From NCBI RefSeq assembly GCF_022662475.1, contig NZ_JAKNQQ010000002.1, positions 310,001-374,000 on the forward strand: a stretch of 64,000 nt of DNA, read 5' to 3'. Of this stretch, positions 51,882 through 60,582 are shown one piece after another. Every line of letters begins with the position of its first letter. Position 1 is the first letter of the stretch. This DNA is from Sphingomonas sp. TREG-RG-20F-R18-01. GTDB taxonomy: Bacteria > Pseudomonadota > Alphaproteobacteria > Sphingomonadales > Sphingomonadaceae. A program made the position numbers and the translations under genes. A model generated the notes under the pieces. The model did no database searches, was not told the origin of the DNA, and worked only from the letters and a program-made list of their open reading frames with translations.

Positions 51882-53840
51882 ATGATCGCCGAGGCAGGCC
51901 TTGCGGCCTTGTGGTTCGCGGCGGCGCTGGCGGCGTTGCAGCTCCTGCTCGCGGCGCTCGGTGTCTGGCGGTCAGCGAAGCCTGCGCTGGCCGAGCTTGC
52001 GACGACCGAGGACGTTTTGCGGGCGGTGAGGCCGGTCGCGGTTGTGCAGGGCGTGCTGGCGCTGCTTGCGATGCTGCTGCTGATCGCGCTGTTCGTGCGC
52101 AGCGACATGTCGGTGCTGCTGGTTGCGGAGAACAGCCACTCCGCCAAGCCGATGCTGTACAAGGTGGCGGGCGCGTGGGGGAATCACGAGGGCTCGATGC
52201 TGCTGTGGGTCACGATCCTCGGCATTGCCGGCGCGGCGGTGGCGCTGTTCGAACGCAGCCTCGCACGACCGACGCTGATCGCGACGCTCGGCGCGCAGGC
52301 GGCGATCGCGCTCGGCTTCTATGCCTTCCTGCTGTTCTCCTCCAATCCGTTCGCGCGGATCGATCCGGCGCCCGCGGACGGCAACGGGCTCAACCCGTTG
52401 CTGCAGGACCCCGGCTTGGCGTTCCATCCGCCGACCCTGTACATCGGCTATGTCGGCATCTCGATCGCCTTCTCCTTCGCGGTCGGTGCGATGATCACGC
52501 GCGATGTCGGCCCGGCGTTCGCGCGCGCGATGCGGCCATGGGTGCTGGGGGCGTGGATCTTCCTGACGCTCGGGATCACCGCGGGATCGTATTGGGCCTA
52601 TTACGAGCTCGGCTGGGGTGGCTGGTGGTTCTGGGATCCGGTCGAGAATGCCTCGCTGATGCCGTGGCTCGCGGCGACCGCTTTGCTCCATTCGGTGACG
52701 GTGCTGGCGACCCGCGATGGCCTGCGTGCGTGGACGTTGATGCTCGCGGTGGTGGCGTTCTCGATGTCGATGATCGGCACGTTCCTGGTGCGCTCGGGCA
52801 TCCTGACGAGCGTCCACGCCTTTGCGGTCGATCCGACGCGCGGGAGCTTCATCCTTGCGCTGCTCGCCATCTATATCGGCGGCGCGTTGCTGCTGTTCGC
52901 GCTCCGCGTGGGGACGGTGCGCGCGGGCACGACGTTCGACTTCGTCAGCCGAGAGGGGGCGCTCGTTGCGAACAACCTGTTGCTGACGGTGATCCTCGGC
53001 GTCGTTTTGATCGGGACGCTGTACCCGATCGTCGCGGCGGGGTTCGGGACGCAATTGTCGGTCGGGCCGCCGTTCTTCGACAAGGCCGCCGGGCCGGTCG
53101 CGCTGGTGCTGATCGCCGTAATGGCGGTCGGCCCGTTGCTGCGCTGGCGACGCGATACCGCGCAGGCGGCGCTGGGGCGCGTCACCATCCCGATCGCGGT
53201 AACCGGCGCGGTGCTGATCCTCGTCGCGGCGACCAGCGGCGGGATCGCGTTGCTGCCGTTGCTCGGGCTCGCGCTCGCGGGTGGCCTGGCGGCGGCAAGC
53301 GTCGCGCCCTTGTGGAAGCGCAACCTGCGCCGGACGCCGCTGTTCACCTATGGGATGGTGGTCGCGCATCTCGGGATTGCGGTCAGTCTCGCGGGGATGG
53401 CGTGCGATACCGCCTTCACCCAGGCAACGCTGGTCGCCGCGCGGGTCGGCGAGCCGCAGCGGGTTGGGCCCTATCTCGTCACGCTCGACGGGGTAAAGCC
53501 GGTGATCGGCCCGAACTGGTCCGCGATCGAGGCGCGGCTCAGCGCGCGGCGGGGGGCGGATGGCGGCGTCTTCTTCCTACGGCCGCAATCGCGGTTTTTC
53601 GCCAATCCGGTAACGGTGACCAGTGAGTCGGCGATCGCGACGCGCTGGGACGGGCAGCTCTATACCGTGCTCGGCGAACCCGATGCGCAGGGGCGCTGGC
53701 AGGTGCGGTTGTGGTGGAAGCCGTTCGTCACGCTGATCTGGCTCGGCGGCGCGCTGGTGGCGGTCGGCGGGGCACTGTCGCTGCTCGGGCGGCTGTTGCG
53801 CACCCGCCGCGACCGGGTGCGCGCGGACGCCTACGCATGA
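51882..53840 (+). CDS. ccmF: Cytochrome c heme lyase subunit CcmF
   Basis: A 652-residue membrane protein with many helices, the core of holocytochrome c synthetase. The WWD domain is WAYYELGWGGWWFWDPVENA at about residues 231-250; other landmarks are VAGAWGNHEGSMLLWV near the start and the late periplasmic domain. AGGAGA/AGGAGG precede the ATG. Overlaps ccmG by 4 bp. Confidence 0.97.
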   Translation: MIAEAGLAALWFAAALAALQLLLAALGVWRSAKPALAELATTEDVLRAVRPVAVVQGVLALLAMLLLIALFVRSDMSVLLVAENSHSAKPMLYKVAGAWGNHEGSMLLWVTILGIAGAAVALFERSLARPTLIATLGAQAAIALGFYAFLLFSSNPFARIDPAPADGNGLNPLLQDPGLAFHPPTLYIGYVGISIAFSFAVGAMITRDVGPAFARAMRPWVLGAWIFLTLGITAGSYWAYYELGWGGWWFWDPVENASLMPWLAATALLHSVTVLATRDGLRAWTLMLAVVAFSMSMIGTFLVRSGILTSVHAFAVDPTRGSFILALLAIYIGGALLLFALRVGTVRAGTTFDFVSREGALVANNLLLTVILGVVLIGTLYPIVAAGFGTQLSVGPPFFDKAAGPVALVLIAVMAVGPLLRWRRDTAQAALGRVTIPIAVTGAVLILVAATSGGIALLPLLGLALAGGLAAASVAPLWKRNLRRTPLFTYGMVVAHLGIAVSLAGMACDTAFTQATLVAARVGEPQRVGPYLVTLDGVKPVIGPNWSAIEARLSARRGADGGVFFLRPQSRFFANPVTVTSESAIATRWDGQLYTVLGEPDAQGRWQVRLWWKPFVTLIWLGGALVAVGGALSLLGRLLRTRRDRVRADAYA

Positions 53841-54364
53841 GTCGGCAACTGATCTGGATTCCGTTCGCGGTCGCGCTCGGGCTGCTCGCGCTAATTGCCT
53901 GGGGGTTGTACAAGCCGGCGGACCGCACGGTGCATTCGGCGCTGGTCGGGCAGACTCTGCCCGCTTTCGACCTGCCGCCGATCCTCCCGACCAAGCCCGG
54001 GCTGGCCAGCACGCAGTTCGGCGCAGGCAAGCCGCGATTGCTCAACGTCTTCGCGAGCTGGTGCATCCCGTGTGTCGCCGAGGCACCGCAACTGCTTCGG
54101 CTGCAACAGGCGGGCGTGGTGATCGACGCGGTCGCGATCCGCGATACGTCGGCGGACATTCGGCAGTTCCTCGCGCGCAACGGCGATCCCTATGCCGCGA
54201 TCGGCGACGACAAGACGAGTTCGCTGCAACTCGCGCTCGGCTCGTCGGGCGTGCCGGAGACGTTCGTGATCGACGGGCGCGGGCGGATCGTCCAGCAGCA
54301 TGTCGGCGACATCCGCGAGGACGAGGTGCCGGGGCTGATCGCGCTGATGCGGGGGTTGCAGTGA
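53837..54364 (+). CDS. ccmG: Thiol:disulfide interchange protein CcmG/DsbE
   Basis: A 175-residue membrane-anchored thioredoxin-like protein: N-terminal helix (IWIPFAVALGLLALIAWGLY), active site FASWCIPCVAEAP (Cys76, Cys79) and the cis-proline region GSSGVPETFVIDGRG. Keeps apocytochrome CXXCH cysteines reduced for heme ligation. Its stop overlaps the GTG start of ccmH. Confidence 0.96.
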   Translation: MSRQLIWIPFAVALGLLALIAWGLYKPADRTVHSALVGQTLPAFDLPPILPTKPGLASTQFGAGKPRLLNVFASWCIPCVAEAPQLLRLQQAGVVIDAVAIRDTSADIRQFLARNGDPYAAIGDDKTSSLQLALGSSGVPETFVIDGRGRIVQQHVGDIREDEVPGLIALMRGLQ

Positions 54365-54882
54365 AAGGTTTCCCCGTTCTTCTTCCCCGGCGAAGGCCGG
54401 GGCCCAGTAGCGACGGCGGATTTCGCGGCGGACTGCGCGCGATGACGAAGCGCCCTCGACTGGGCCCCGGCCTCCGCCGGGGAAGCGCGGTGGTGGGAAT
54501 GCTTCTCCTCACCGCTCCGGCCTTCGCCGACAGCAGCCTGCCGCCCGCGCCACTCGCCAACGTCCAGCTCAAGGATCCGGCCAAGGAAGCGCAGGCGCAG
54601 GCATTGATGGCAACGCTCCGCTGCGTCGTCTGCCAGGGCCAGTCGATCGCGGACAGCAATGCCGAGATGGCAGGCGACATGCGCTCGCTGGTGCGGACAC
54701 GGATCGAAGGGGGGCAGAGCCCGGCGCAGATCCGCGACTGGCTGATCGCGCGCTACGGCGATTACATCAGCTACGATCCGCCCTTCAGCGCGCTGACCGC
54801 GCCCTTGTGGATCGCACCGCTGTTGTTGCTCGTGCTCGGCGTCTGGCTTGCCCGGGCCAGCTTCAAGCGACGGCGGCGGTAG
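54361..54882 (+). CDS. ccmH: Cytochrome c maturation protein CcmH/CycL with a palindromic repeat in its 5' coding end
   Basis: A CcmH/CycL protein with the catalytic pair LRCVVCQGQSIADSN (Cys88, Cys91), conserved DMRSLVRTRIEGGQSPAQI and YGDYISYDPPF, and a C-terminal helix. From GTG 54361, which overlaps the ccmG stop, the frame is open through a complete family A repeat (codons 8-42) and then VVGMLLLTAPAFA, a signal-peptide core. ATG 54442 within the repeat would start MTKRPRLGPGLRRG followed by that core, a workable signal peptide. So the repeat either lengthens the leader or supplies its n-region. No ccmI follows. Confidence 0.9.
   Translation: MKGFPVLLPRRRPGPSSDGGFRGGLRAMTKRPRLGPGLRRGSAVVGMLLLTAPAFADSSLPPAPLANVQLKDPAKEAQAQALMATLRCVVCQGQSIADSNAEMAGDMRSLVRTRIEGGQSPAQIRDWLIARYGDYISYDPPFSALTAPLWIAPLLLLVLGVWLARASFKRRRR
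54382..54485. repeat. Family A palindromic repeat inside ccmH
   Basis: CTTCCCCGGCGAAGGCCG left arm to CTCCGCCGGGGAAG right arm, 104 bp, the same length as the copy at 24562. In the ccmH frame it reads LPRRRPGPSS ... LGPGLRRGS without a stop codon. Confidence 0.92.
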
Positions 54883-54891
54883 CAGACCAGC

Positions 54892-54981
54892 GTCACCCCG
54901 TCGGAGGCCGGGGCCGCGTCGTGCCGCGCGCGTGACGGTTCCGCGCGGCAACGGGACGGTGCCAGCCTCCGCCGTGGCGAC
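54892..54981. repeat. Degenerate family B repeat
   Basis: GTCACCCCGTCGGAGGCCGG at the left, CAGCCTCCGCCGTGGCGAC at the right; shorter and more mutated than other copies. Sits between the convergent stops of ccmH and the uxuB-like gene. Confidence 0.65.
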
Positions 54982-54993
54982 GGAAGACCCGGG

Positions 54994-56448
54994 TCAGCCC
55001 AGCACCGTTCCCCAATCCCCCGCAACCGCCGCGTCCGCGGCCGCTGCGACCGCCGTCATGACCATCGCATCCTGCGCCAGCGCCGGATCGAACCCCAGCC
55101 CCGCCGATACCAGCCGTCCGAGCACCGCCGCTGCATCGCCGTCGCGCGCCGCCAGCGCGAGCGCTTCGCCCGCCGGATCGACGATCGCCACGCCGCCGCG
55201 CGCGCGCTGCATCAGGAAGGCGACCCAGCACCCCAGCGCCGCCACCACATGCCGCGGCAGCTCCCCCCGCGCGCGGTGCGCGGCGAGCGTGTCGCCGAGT
55301 CGATAGGGCAGCTTCTGGCTGCCATCGGCGGCGATCTGCTCGAGCCGGTGGACGATGGCGGGATTGCGGAACCGGGCCAGCACCGCAGCGCGATACGCGT
55401 CGTGATCGAACCCGGCGACGCGCGGAAGGATCGGTACGATCTCCGCGCGGATCATCGCGTCGACGAAGGCGGCGAGCGGCGCATCCTGCATCGCCTCGGC
55501 GACGCTGGTCGCGCCGCGCAACAATCCGGCATAAGCGAGCGTCGAATGCGATCCGTTGAGGACGCGCAGCTTGGCCTGTTCGTACCCCGCGACATCGTCG
55601 GTCAGCGTTGCGCCCGCGCTGGCCAGCGCCGCCCCGACCGGTCCGCCGAGATCCTGGATCACCCATTGCGCGAATCCCTCGCGCTGGACCGCGGCGCGAT
55701 TAACGACGCCGAGCGTGTCCGCGACGTCGGCGTAAAGCGCTTCATCCGCGGCGGGGGTGATCGAATCGACCATCGTCCCCGGCACGCGGACTTCGCCCGC
55801 GATCCATTCGGCGAGATATGGGTCGAGCATGCCCGCGTAGGCGATCAGCGCGGCGTGCAGCTTCGCGCCATTGTCGGCGAGATTGTCGCACGGCATCACC
55901 ACATAGGCGGGCGTCCCCGCAGCGTGCCGCGCCGCCAGTCCCGCGACGATCCAGCCGATCACGCTGCGCGGGGTCTCGGTGCCGGTCAGATCGTGCGCGA
56001 TATCGGGATGCGTCAGGTCGAGCGTCCCGTCAGGGGCGAGGCAATAGCCCTTCTCCGTCACCGTCGTCGTGACCAGCCGCACCGCCGGGTCCGCCAGCAA
56101 CGCATGGGTCTCCACGGCGTCGTCGGGGCCGAGGAAACGGCTGTGCGCGCCGATCACGCGGTAGCGCGGTTCGGCATCGCGGATCGCGAGCGTGTAGAGC
56201 CCCTGTTGCGCGGCGAGCTCGGTCACCGTGCCCGCGCTGCGCAGCGAGACCGCGGCGATCCCCCAACTCGGGTCGTGCTGGAGCAGCGTATCGATATACG
56301 CCGCCTGATGCGCCCGGTGGAACGCGCCGGGGCCGAAATGGACGATCCCGATCGGCGCGGGTGCCGACCGATCCGGACGGGCAACGGTGGCGGGAAGCGC
56401 GTCGAGTACGGCATAATCCAGTCGCTGGCGGTCGTCCTGCATCGTCAT
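54994..56448 (-). CDS. Mannitol dehydrogenase-family oxidoreductase (fructuronate reductase/UxuB-like)
   Basis: A 484-residue long-chain polyol dehydrogenase. Family motifs: IGIVHFGPGAFHRAHQAAY at the N-terminal NAD-binding domain, NLADNGAKLHAALIAYAG, and KLRVLNGSHSTLAYAGLL with the catalytic lysine region. It likely reduces D-fructuronate to D-mannonate, supported by the divergent glucuronate isomerase gene, though mannitol or tagaturonate activity cannot be excluded. Start 56448 or 56442. Confidence 0.88.
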   Translation of the reverse strand: MTMQDDRQRLDYAVLDALPATVARPDRSAPAPIGIVHFGPGAFHRAHQAAYIDTLLQHDPSWGIAAVSLRSAGTVTELAAQQGLYTLAIRDAEPRYRVIGAHSRFLGPDDAVETHALLADPAVRLVTTTVTEKGYCLAPDGTLDLTHPDIAHDLTGTETPRSVIGWIVAGLAARHAAGTPAYVVMPCDNLADNGAKLHAALIAYAGMLDPYLAEWIAGEVRVPGTMVDSITPAADEALYADVADTLGVVNRAAVQREGFAQWVIQDLGGPVGAALASAGATLTDDVAGYEQAKLRVLNGSHSTLAYAGLLRGATSVAEAMQDAPLAAFVDAMIRAEIVPILPRVAGFDHDAYRAAVLARFRNPAIVHRLEQIAADGSQKLPYRLGDTLAAHRARGELPRHVVAALGCWVAFLMQRARGGVAIVDPAGEALALAARDGDAAAVLGRLVSAGLGFDPALAQDAMVMTAVAAAADAAVAGDWGTVLG

Positions 56449-56739
56449 CCTGCTTCCGCGCTGTTCGAACTGAAGATGTGTGGCGTTACCCGCAGAGGGG
56501 CCGGGGATGCCAGCTTCTTTCGCGATCTCCCGCTCGTTGCGGACGACGTCGAGGAACGGCCACGCATGCTGTGCCGGGTTTTCGACCGGGCTCGCAACGA
56601 CTGGGGGGCGGCGTTTCGGCTGTACGGGACGGGCCCGGCGTGCCGCACCAGGTTGGCAACGTCGCCCGGCATCGCACCTTGTCCCTGTGCCCGCCACCGC
56701 CTACCAGATCGCACGGCAACCCGGTTCGGGAGAAACAGA
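56449..56739. other. Intergenic region between divergent uxuB-like and uxaC genes
   Basis: 291 bp that must contain both promoters. No family repeat, no gene and no convincing operator palindrome is visible. GGGAG about 8 bases before 56740 serves uxaC. Confidence 0.6.
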
Positions 56740-58158
56740 ATGACGCGACGCCTGGATTTGCACCCCGACCGCCTGTTTCCCGCCGATCCTTCCACGCGCG
56801 CCATCGCGCGGACGCTCTACGCCGAGATCGCCGACCTGCCGATCGTCAGCCCGCACGGCCATACCGATGCGCGCTGGTTCGCCGACGATGCGCCGTGGAG
56901 CGATGCGACCGCGCTGCTGCTCGCGCCGGATCACTATATCTTCCGCATGCTCTACAGCCAGGGCATCGCGCTCGACGCGCTCGGCATCCCGAGCCGCGCC
57001 GGCGTTCCCGCGACCGACCCGCGCGCGGCGTGGCGGACCTTCGCCGAGCATTACACGCTGTTCCGCGGCACCCCTTCGCGCATGTGGCTCGACCATGTCT
57101 TCGCCGACGTGTTCGGCTTCGACGTCGCGCTGGAGGATGCCACCGCCGACCTGTATTTCGACACGATCACCGAGAAGCTGGCGACGCCGGCGTTCCGTCC
57201 GCGCGCGCTGTTCGACCGCTTCGACATCGCGTTCCTCGCCACCACCGAGGGGCCGCAGGACGATCTGGGCGCGCACCACCGGATCCGCGAGTCGGGCTGG
57301 AACGGGCGCGTCGTCACCACCTATCGCCCGGACGGGGTGATCGATGTCGAGCACGAGCAGTTCGGCGCCGCGATGTCGCGTTTTGCCGAGCTGACTGGCG
57401 AGGACGTCCACAGTTGGCAGGGATATCTCGCCGCGCACCGCAAGCGCCGCGCCGACTTCCGCGCGGCAGGCGCGACCGCCACCGATCACGGCCACCCGAC
57501 CGTCGCGACTGCCAACCTCTCCGCGGTCGAGGCCGAGGCGCTGTTCGGCAGGATCGTCGGCGGCCGCTGGACCCCTGCCGATGCCGAGCTGTTCCGCGCG
57601 CAGATGCTGACCGAAATGGCGGCGATGTCGGTCGAGGACGGGATGGTGATGCAGATCCATCCCGGCTCGTTCCGCAACCACAATGCCGGCCTGTTCGCGA
57701 GCCACGGGCGCGACAAGGGTGCCGACATCCCGGTACGCACCGAATATGTCCACGCGCTCAAGCCGTTGCTCGACCGGTTCGGGACAAGCACAGAGCTGTC
57801 GATCATTCTCTTCACGCTCGACGAGAGCGTGTACGCGCGCGAACTGGCCCCGCTGGCGGGGCATTATCCGTGTCTCAAGCTCGGGCCCGCCTGGTGGTTC
57901 CATGACAGCCCCGAGGGGATGCGCCGCTTCCGCGAGATGACGACCGAGACCGCCGGATTCTACAACACCGTCGGATTCAACGACGATACGCGCGCGTTCC
58001 TGTCGATTCCGGCGCGGCACGATGTCGCGCGGCGCGTCGATTGCGGCTTCCTCGCACGGCTGGTGGCGGAACACCGGATCGAGGAGTGGGAAGCGGCCGA
58101 TCTCGCGCACGAGCTGACCAGCGGGTTGGTGCGACGGGCGTATCGGATCGATCGGTGA
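56740..58158 (+). CDS. uxaC: Glucuronate isomerase
   Basis: Converts D-glucuronate to D-fructuronate (and galacturonate to tagaturonate). The 472-residue protein has the amidohydrolase-like N-terminal metal motif IVSPHGHTDARWF, then ALLLAPDHYIFRML, HRIRESGWNGRVVTTYRPDG and the late GPAWWFHDSPEGMRRFREM. Length is standard. First enzyme of the hexuronate route; its product is the UxuB substrate encoded divergently. UxuA (mannonate dehydratase) and KDPG aldolase are not in the window. Confidence 0.95.
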   Translation: MTRRLDLHPDRLFPADPSTRAIARTLYAEIADLPIVSPHGHTDARWFADDAPWSDATALLLAPDHYIFRMLYSQGIALDALGIPSRAGVPATDPRAAWRTFAEHYTLFRGTPSRMWLDHVFADVFGFDVALEDATADLYFDTITEKLATPAFRPRALFDRFDIAFLATTEGPQDDLGAHHRIRESGWNGRVVTTYRPDGVIDVEHEQFGAAMSRFAELTGEDVHSWQGYLAAHRKRRADFRAAGATATDHGHPTVATANLSAVEAEALFGRIVGGRWTPADAELFRAQMLTEMAAMSVEDGMVMQIHPGSFRNHNAGLFASHGRDKGADIPVRTEYVHALKPLLDRFGTSTELSIILFTLDESVYARELAPLAGHYPCLKLGPAWWFHDSPEGMRRFREMTTETAGFYNTVGFNDDTRAFLSIPARHDVARRVDCGFLARLVAEHRIEEWEAADLAHELTSGLVRRAYRIDR

Positions 58159-58206
58159 CGGGCGACGCCGAGCACGCGCCGCATATGGCTGCCACTGTCC
58201 CTTCCC

Positions 58207-58319
58207 GTCACCCCAGCGAAGGCCGGGGCCGCCACGTTGCGGGGCGCGACCGGCGATACGGCACCTGGTCGCCCGCCGAGCGCGGGTAACCGCACGGCCC
58301 CGGCCTCCGCCTGGGTGAC
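58207..58319. repeat. Family B palindromic repeat
   Basis: 113 bp, GTCACCCCAGCGAAGGCCGG to CTCCGCCTGGGTGAC. A short remnant (AGGTCTCGCCTCCGCGGGG) continues to about 58372. Fills most of the uxaC-kdgK gap (58159-58422). Confidence 0.85.
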
Positions 58320-58422
58320 GGACGAGGGGGCAAGCAAGTTCGCAGAGGTCTCGCCTCCGCGGGGATGACGGAGGGGGCAGTCGACAACACGGCCCACGCC
58401 CGCTTCAATAAAGGACGACACG

Positions 58423-59427
58423 ATGAAGATCCTGGCATTCGGCGAGATCATGCTGCGGCTCTCCCCGCCGGGGCGCGAGCTGTTGCTCCAGACGCCCAAG
58501 CTCGACGTGTGGTTGGCGGGTGCCGAGGCGAACGTCGCGGGCGCGCTCGCGCGGCTCGGGCATGACGTCGCCTTCGCCAGCGCGCTGCCAGACAATGACC
58601 TCGGGCGGTCCGCGATCGCGACGCTGCGCGGCGCTGGCGTCGAGACGCGCGGCATCCAGCTGCGCGGCGACCGCATGGGGCTGTATTTCGTGACCTCGGG
58701 CGCCGGCCTGCGCGCGACCGAGGTGATCTACGACCGCGCGCATTCGTCCTTCGCCGAAACGCCGAGCGAAGCGTGGGACTGGGATCGGCTGCTCGACGGA
58801 GTCGACCGGCTGCTGCTGTCGGGCATCACCCCCGCGCTCGGCCCGGTGCCGGCGGCCAGCGCGATCGCCGCCGCCGAGGCGGCGTCCGCGCGCGGGATCG
58901 CGATCGCGTTCGACGGCAACTGGCGCGGCAAATTGTGGGAACGCTGGGACAGCGACCCGCGCGGCATCCTGATGCAGCTGGTGGACAAGGCGGACCTGCT
59001 GTTCGGCAACCACCGCGACATCGCACTGCTGCTCGACCGCGACTTCGCATCCGACGGCGAGGACCGGCGGCGCGCGGCGGTCGCCGCGGCGTTCGAGGCC
59101 TTTCCCCGCTTGCAGACGATCGCCTCGACCGCGCGGCACGTCGAGCATGTCGACCTCCACCGCCTGTCGGCGCGAGTCGATACGCGCGAGGCCAGTGCCC
59201 AGACCGAGGACGTCGTGCTCGCCGGGATCGTCGACCGGATCGGCGGCGGCGACGCGTTCGCGGCGGGCGTGCTCCACGCGCTGCGGCAGGGTGGCGATCC
59301 GGCCGCGGCGGCGCGGACGGGGCTGGCGCTCGCCGCGCTCAAGCATTCGTTGCCGGGCGATGCGTGCCTGTTCCGCCAGGCGGATATCGACGCCTATCTC
59401 GCCGGCGGGCTGGACGTCCGGCGGTGA
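58423..59427 (+). CDS. kdgK: 2-keto-3-deoxygluconate kinase (PfkB family)
   Basis: Phosphorylates KDG to KDPG, linking hexuronate breakdown to the Entner-Doudoroff pathway. The 334-residue sugar kinase has the N-terminal GAEANVAGALARLGHDVAFA signature and the C-terminal DRIGGGDAFAAGVLHAL with catalytic Asp277. Specificity is inferred from family resemblance and from the uxaC/uxuB-like neighbours. Its stop overlaps the GTG start of the next gene. Confidence 0.9.
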   Translation: MKILAFGEIMLRLSPPGRELLLQTPKLDVWLAGAEANVAGALARLGHDVAFASALPDNDLGRSAIATLRGAGVETRGIQLRGDRMGLYFVTSGAGLRATEVIYDRAHSSFAETPSEAWDWDRLLDGVDRLLLSGITPALGPVPAASAIAAAEAASARGIAIAFDGNWRGKLWERWDSDPRGILMQLVDKADLLFGNHRDIALLLDRDFASDGEDRRRAAVAAAFEAFPRLQTIASTARHVEHVDLHRLSARVDTREASAQTEDVVLAGIVDRIGGGDAFAAGVLHALRQGGDPAAAARTGLALAALKHSLPGDACLFRQADIDAYLAGGLDVRR

Positions 59428-60443
59428 GCGCGCCGATCCGCGTCGGGCTGATCGGCTACGGTCTCGCCGGGGCGTGCTTTCACGCCCCGCTGATCACGGC
59501 GCTGGACGCTTTTGCGCTGAGCGCGGTGGTGACGTCGCGCGATGCGGCGGTCGCGCAGGCGCTGCCGCAAGCGCGGGTCGTGCGCGACAGTACCGACCTG
59601 TTCGAGGATCGCGCGATCGATCTGGTCGTGATCGCCGTGCCGGACGCGCAGCACGCACCGCTGGCGCGGGCAGCGTTGGAGGCCGGCAAGCATGTCGTAA
59701 TCGACAAGCCGTTCGTGACCGATCCTGCCGACGGTGCGGCGCTCGCGGCGCTGGCGGCCGCGCGCGGGCTCATGCTGTCGGTGTTTCACAACCGCCGTTG
59801 GGACGGGGACTTTCTGACGGTGCGCCACGTGCTCGACTCCGGCGTGCTGGGCGAGATCGCCTTGGCCGAGCTGCGCTGGGATCGGTATCGCCCGGCGATC
59901 AAGCCCGGCTGGCGCGAAAGGCCGGGGGCGGGGCTGCTCAACGATCTCGGCCCGCATCTGATCGACCAGGCAATCCAGCTGTTCGGCATGCCGGACGGGG
60001 TTACGGGCGATGTGGCGATGCAGCGTGCGGATGCACTCGCCGACGATTATGTCGAGGCGACGCTCCATTACGGATCTTGCCGCGTGATCGTCTCGGCGGC
60101 CACGCTCGTGGCGGCACCGCGCCCGCGCTTCGCGCTGCATGGCCGGTACGGCAGTTTTGTCAAACACGGCATCGATCCGCAGGAAGCCGTGCTGCGCGGC
60201 GGTGGCGGACCGCGCGATCCCGGCTATGGCATCGATGCCCCGGCGGACCACGGGATGCTGACCTTCGGTGACGGGCGGCGCCAGCCGGTGCCGACCGAAC
60301 CGGGGAACTGGTCCGCCTTTTACGAAGGGGTTGCCCGCGCGATCCGCGAGGATGCTGCGCCGCCGGTCGCCGCCGCCGATGCCCTCATGGTCATGCAAGT
60401 GATCGCGCAGATCCGCCGCAGCGCTGCGCAACGGAGCCCATGA
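59424..60443 (+). CDS. Gfo/Idh/MocA family oxidoreductase
   Basis: A 339-residue NAD(P)-dependent dehydrogenase: Rossmann motif VGLIGYGLAGACFHAPLI, the EKP-type motif present as GKHVVIDKPFV (Lys in DKP), and the active-site region GAGLLNDLGPHLIDQAIQLF. Resembles the YdgJ/scyllo-inositol dehydrogenase-like group. Coupled to kdgK by a GTGA overlap, so a sugar or sugar-acid substrate feeding the KDG branch is likely; exact substrate unknown. Confidence 0.88.
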   Translation: MSAPIRVGLIGYGLAGACFHAPLITALDAFALSAVVTSRDAAVAQALPQARVVRDSTDLFEDRAIDLVVIAVPDAQHAPLARAALEAGKHVVIDKPFVTDPADGAALAALAAARGLMLSVFHNRRWDGDFLTVRHVLDSGVLGEIALAELRWDRYRPAIKPGWRERPGAGLLNDLGPHLIDQAIQLFGMPDGVTGDVAMQRADALADDYVEATLHYGSCRVIVSAATLVAAPRPRFALHGRYGSFVKHGIDPQEAVLRGGGGPRDPGYGIDAPADHGMLTFGDGRRQPVPTEPGNWSAFYEGVARAIREDAAPPVAAADALMVMQVIAQIRRSAAQRSP

Positions 60444-60458
60444 TAGCGGCGGTGTGAC

Positions 60459-60519
60459 GGTTCCTCGCCAGGATCATTCTTTAGATCGATGGCAGGAACC
60501 GAAGTGTCCCCCTTCGGTT
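60459..60519 (+). promoter_or_regulatory. Two overlapping, mutually exclusive hairpins
   Basis: GGTTCCTCGCC (60459-60469) can pair with GGCAGGAACC (60491-60500), and AACCGAAG (60497-60504) can pair with CTTCGGTT (60512-60519). The two stems share AACC at 60497-60500. The second stem is followed by TT only, so it is at best a weak terminator for the kdgK operon or part of a leader before the small ORF at 60583. Confidence 0.4.
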
Positions 60520-60582
60520 TGACGCTGGTGGGAGGCACTTTGTCGCACGGCGTCCGAAGCGTCTCCGCAGGAGGAGCGTGGG

